Assembly (NCBI GenBank): GCA_035518635.1
Contig: DATIXI010000039.1
Location: 1-64,000, forward strand
Source: AC-32 sp035518635
GTDB lineage: Bacteria; Actinomycetota; Thermoleophilia; Gaiellales; Gaiellaceae
Direction: 5' to 3'
Length of the DNA: 64,000 nt
The notes below the pieces were generated by a model. It had not been told where the DNA came from and ran no database searches. It saw only the letters and a program-made list of their open reading frames with translations. Of the stretch, positions 62,160-64,000 are shown in pieces. Each line of letters begins with the position of its first letter. The stretch's first letter is position 1. A program made the translations under genes and the position numbers.

Positions 62160-63209
62160 GTGGGCCGGAAGCTCCTCTGGGCGTCGCTCGTCCTGGCCCC
62201 CATCACCTTCGTGCTCCGCTACGTCGTGCATGCAGGCGACACCACGCTGTTCGTCGTCGCGGCCGCGGCGCTCGTGCCGCTCGCGTGGCTGATCGGCGAG
62301 GCGACCGAGCACGCGGGCGAGCACACCGGGCCCGGTATCGGCGGCTTCCTCAATGCGAGCTTCGGCAACGCGCCCGAGTTGATCATCGCCCTGTTCGCCG
62401 TGAACCAGGGCCTGCCGAACGTCGTGCGCGGCTCGCTGGCGGGGAGCATCGTGTCGAACCTCCTGCTCGTGCTCGGCCTCGCGCTCGCGATCTCGCCCAC
62501 GCGCGACAGGCAGATCGACCTCCGCTCGCTGATGGGGCAGCTTACGCTCGTCTTCCTCGCGCTCGCCCTGTTCCTCGTGCCCTCGATCCCCAGCTGGCAC
62601 GGGAGCCCCGACCGCCACTCCCTCGCGCTCGTGACCATCCCGGTCGCGGCGCTACTCCTGATCGTCTACGTCGTCGAGACGATCCGCGGCCTGCGGCGGC
62701 ACCGGCGGCTGCACGCCGAGAGCGGCGCCGAGCCGGCCGGCGGCTGGAGCCTCCCGACCGCGCTGGTCGTGCTGGGCGTCGCGACCCTGGTGACCGCATT
62801 CGTCAGCGAGATCCTCGTGCATTCGCTGCACGGGTTCGCGGAGGCGGCGCACCTGTCCGAGTTCTTCACCGCCGCGGTGATCGTCGCGCTCGTGGGCAAC
62901 GCGGCGGAGCACGGCGGCGCGATCGTGATCGCCCACCGCGGCAACCTCTACCTCTCGAGCGAGATCGCGATCTCGTCCAGCACGCAGGTCGCGCTGTTCG
63001 TGACGCCGGCGATCGCGCTGCTCTCGTGGATCGTGAAGCCCGCGCTGCCGCTCGGCTTCCGGCCGGTCGAGCTGGGCGCGATGGCCCTGGCCGCCGTCGC
63101 GGTCGCGCTCGTCCTGCAGGACCGGCAGGCGCGCCGTTCCGAGGGCGTCGCGCTGATCGGCGTCTACTTCGTGGCGGTCCTGCTCTTCCTGCTCGCAGGC
63201 GACCGCTAG
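62160..63209 (+). CDS. cax: calcium/proton antiporter (CaCA family)
   Basis: A 349-residue integral membrane protein with 11 or so helices, exchanging Ca2+ for H+. Both signature repeats of the Ca2+/cation antiporter superfamily are present: GFLNASFGNAPELIIALFAV (about residue 70) and AVIVALVGNAAEHGGAIVIA (about residue 240), each with the ion-binding Glu in GNAxE. A basic loop (RGLRRHRRLHAE) separates the halves. Length is typical for bacterial ChaA/Cax proteins. Confidence 0.93.
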   Translation: MGRKLLWASLVLAPITFVLRYVVHAGDTTLFVVAAAALVPLAWLIGEATEHAGEHTGPGIGGFLNASFGNAPELIIALFAVNQGLPNVVRGSLAGSIVSNLLLVLGLALAISPTRDRQIDLRSLMGQLTLVFLALALFLVPSIPSWHGSPDRHSLALVTIPVAALLLIVYVVETIRGLRRHRRLHAESGAEPAGGWSLPTALVVLGVATLVTAFVSEILVHSLHGFAEAAHLSEFFTAAVIVALVGNAAEHGGAIVIAHRGNLYLSSEIAISSSTQVALFVTPAIALLSWIVKPALPLGFRPVELGAMALAAVAVALVLQDRQARRSEGVALIGVYFVAVLLFLLAGDR

Positions 63210-63212
63210 CCG

Positions 63213-64000
63213 TCAGGCGGGCGCGAGCGCGCCGAGCGCGCGCGGGATCGCCTCGACCGCCTGCTCGATGTCGGCGTCGTCGACGTCCATGTGCGTCACG
63301 GCACGGAGGCGCGTCGGGTGCGGCGTCATCGAGAGCCCGACCCCGTGCTCCATGAGGCGGCCGAGCGCGTCCTCAGGCGACAGCCCGAGCGGCGCGAGCT
63401 CGACCTGGACGAAGTTCGTCTCGACCTGCTCGAGGTCGACCGGCACCCCGGCGGCGTCGAGGCCCTCGGCGAGGCGACGCGAGCGCTCGTGGTCCTCCGC
63501 CAGCCGTTCGATGTTGTGCTCGAGCGCGTAGACGCCCGCAGCCGCGACGATCCCTGCCTGGCGCATCGCGCCCCCGAACTGGTGCTTGAGCCGCCGCGCC
63601 TTCGCCATCCGCTCCTCCGAGCCGGCCACGAGCGCGCCGAGCGGGCAGCCGAGCCCCTTCGAGAGGCAGAGCGTGACCGTGTCGAAGCTCCGGCCGATCT
63701 CGGCCGCCGGAACGCCCGAGGCGACCGACGCGTTCATGAGCCGCGCGCCGTCGAGGTGCAGGCTCAGCCCGAGCTCCCGTGCCGTGGCCACGATCGCCTC
63801 GATCTCGGCGAGCGGCCACACCCGTCCGCCCGAGGCGTTGTGGGTGTTCTCGACCGAGACGATCTTCGTGCCGGGCGAGTGCGTGTTGTCGCCGACACGG
63901 ACCGTTTCCCGCAGCTGCTCGGGCGTGAAGCGACCGGCCTCGCAGCGCAGCTGCCTCGTCATCAGCCCCGCGAAGACCGCCGGGCCGCCGAGCTCCGAGA
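63213..64000 (-). CDS. ltaE: low-specificity threonine aldolase (partial, 5' end outside window)
   Basis: PLP-dependent cleavage of L-threonine/allo-threonine to glycine and acetaldehyde. The visible 262 residues of an expected 340 or so include a GPAVFAGLMTRQL segment before RCEAGRFTPEQLRETV, then VSVENTHNASGGRVWPL, LHLDGARLMNASVASG, the PLP-lysine motif VTLCLSKGLGCPLGALVAGS, RLKHQFGGAMRQAG and the C-terminal VTHMDVDDADIEQAV. The frame stays open to base 64000, so the true start lies beyond the window; internal Met codons are not starts. Stop 4 bp after cax, convergent. Confidence 0.93.
   Translation of the reverse strand, partial: SELGGPAVFAGLMTRQLRCEAGRFTPEQLRETVRVGDNTHSPGTKIVSVENTHNASGGRVWPLAEIEAIVATARELGLSLHLDGARLMNASVASGVPAAEIGRSFDTVTLCLSKGLGCPLGALVAGSEERMAKARRLKHQFGGAMRQAGIVAAAGVYALEHNIERLAEDHERSRRLAEGLDAAGVPVDLEQVETNFVQVELAPLGLSPEDALGRLMEHGVGLSMTPHPTRLRAVTHMDVDDADIEQAVEAIPRALGALAPA

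Noticed and set aside
1..64000. Mobile elements, prophage, CRISPR arrays, defence islands
   Set aside because: No transposase, integrase, phage or Cas-like gene and no regularly spaced repeats were found; gene content is housekeeping with uniform composition.

Overview
The window is a very GC-rich, gene-dense stretch of an actinobacterial chromosome. Gene order (recO-glyQ; recN-nadK-tlyA; recN-steA-mctB-pyrG; alaS-ruvX-mltG-aro-pepQ-efp-nusB; hisS-aspS), frequent GTG starts and 1-4 nt gene overlaps point to a deep-branching actinobacterium, most plausibly Thermoleophilia/Gaiellales-like. That placement is inference, because no 16S rRNA is present. From the left edge to about 48 kb nearly every gene is on the minus strand; from 48 kb to the right edge both strands are used. 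No gap between genes exceeds 300 bp, and there is no phage, insertion sequence or CRISPR array.

Layout. 1-2.3 kb: glyQ (cut by the window edge), recO, mutM. 2.3-5.5 kb: deoB - methyltransferase - deoA, three translationally coupled genes of nucleoside salvage. 5.7-18 kb: ald; aldo/keto reductase, DUF3866 and M20 peptidase; pyrG; a glycosyltransferase fused to a MraY/WecA-like half; MctB/SteB; SRPBCC; SteA; RecN; NadK; TlyA. 18.8-25 kb: P1 peptidase, prenyl synthase, small coiled-coil protein, nusB, Asp23, accC, a biotin carrier fused to a catalytically stripped carboxyltransferase, efp. 25-35 kb: pepQ and the shikimate genes (aroQ, fused aroK-aroB, aroC, aroE), mltG, ruvX, alaS, mnmA. 35-38 kb: a probable structured RNA of about 196 nt, then four envelope-type genes including two tandem paralogs with acidic, proline-rich tails. 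38-41.6 kb: aspS, hisS and a metallo-beta-lactamase-fold hydrolase. 42-48 kb: the histidine utilisation genes hutH, hutU, hutI and glutamate formiminotransferase, with a small membrane protein embedded between hutH and hutU. 48-53 kb: methyltransferase, uracil-DNA glycosylase, heterodimeric ABC exporter. 53-56 kb: secreted protein, tRNA-Gln, tRNA-Glu directly followed by a DksA-like gene, a frameshifted beta-helix protein, YciI-like protein. 56-64 kb: M3-like peptidase, gltX, AlkZ-like winged-helix protein, nfo, Cys-rich protein, HAD hydrolase, Ca2+/H+ antiporter, threonine aldolase (cut by the right edge).

Two genome-style features stand out. (1) About twenty genes have a TANNNT hexamer (mostly TAGNNT) ending 6-8 nt before the start codon, the geometry of leaderless transcription. 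In several divergent gene pairs one near-palindromic hexamer seems to serve both directions. (2) A dispersed non-coding repeat of about 60 bp, with two conserved boxes, occurs four times (6.9, 14.1, 41.7 and 47.1 kb) and perhaps once more in decayed form (17.1 kb), always in a gap between co-directional genes.
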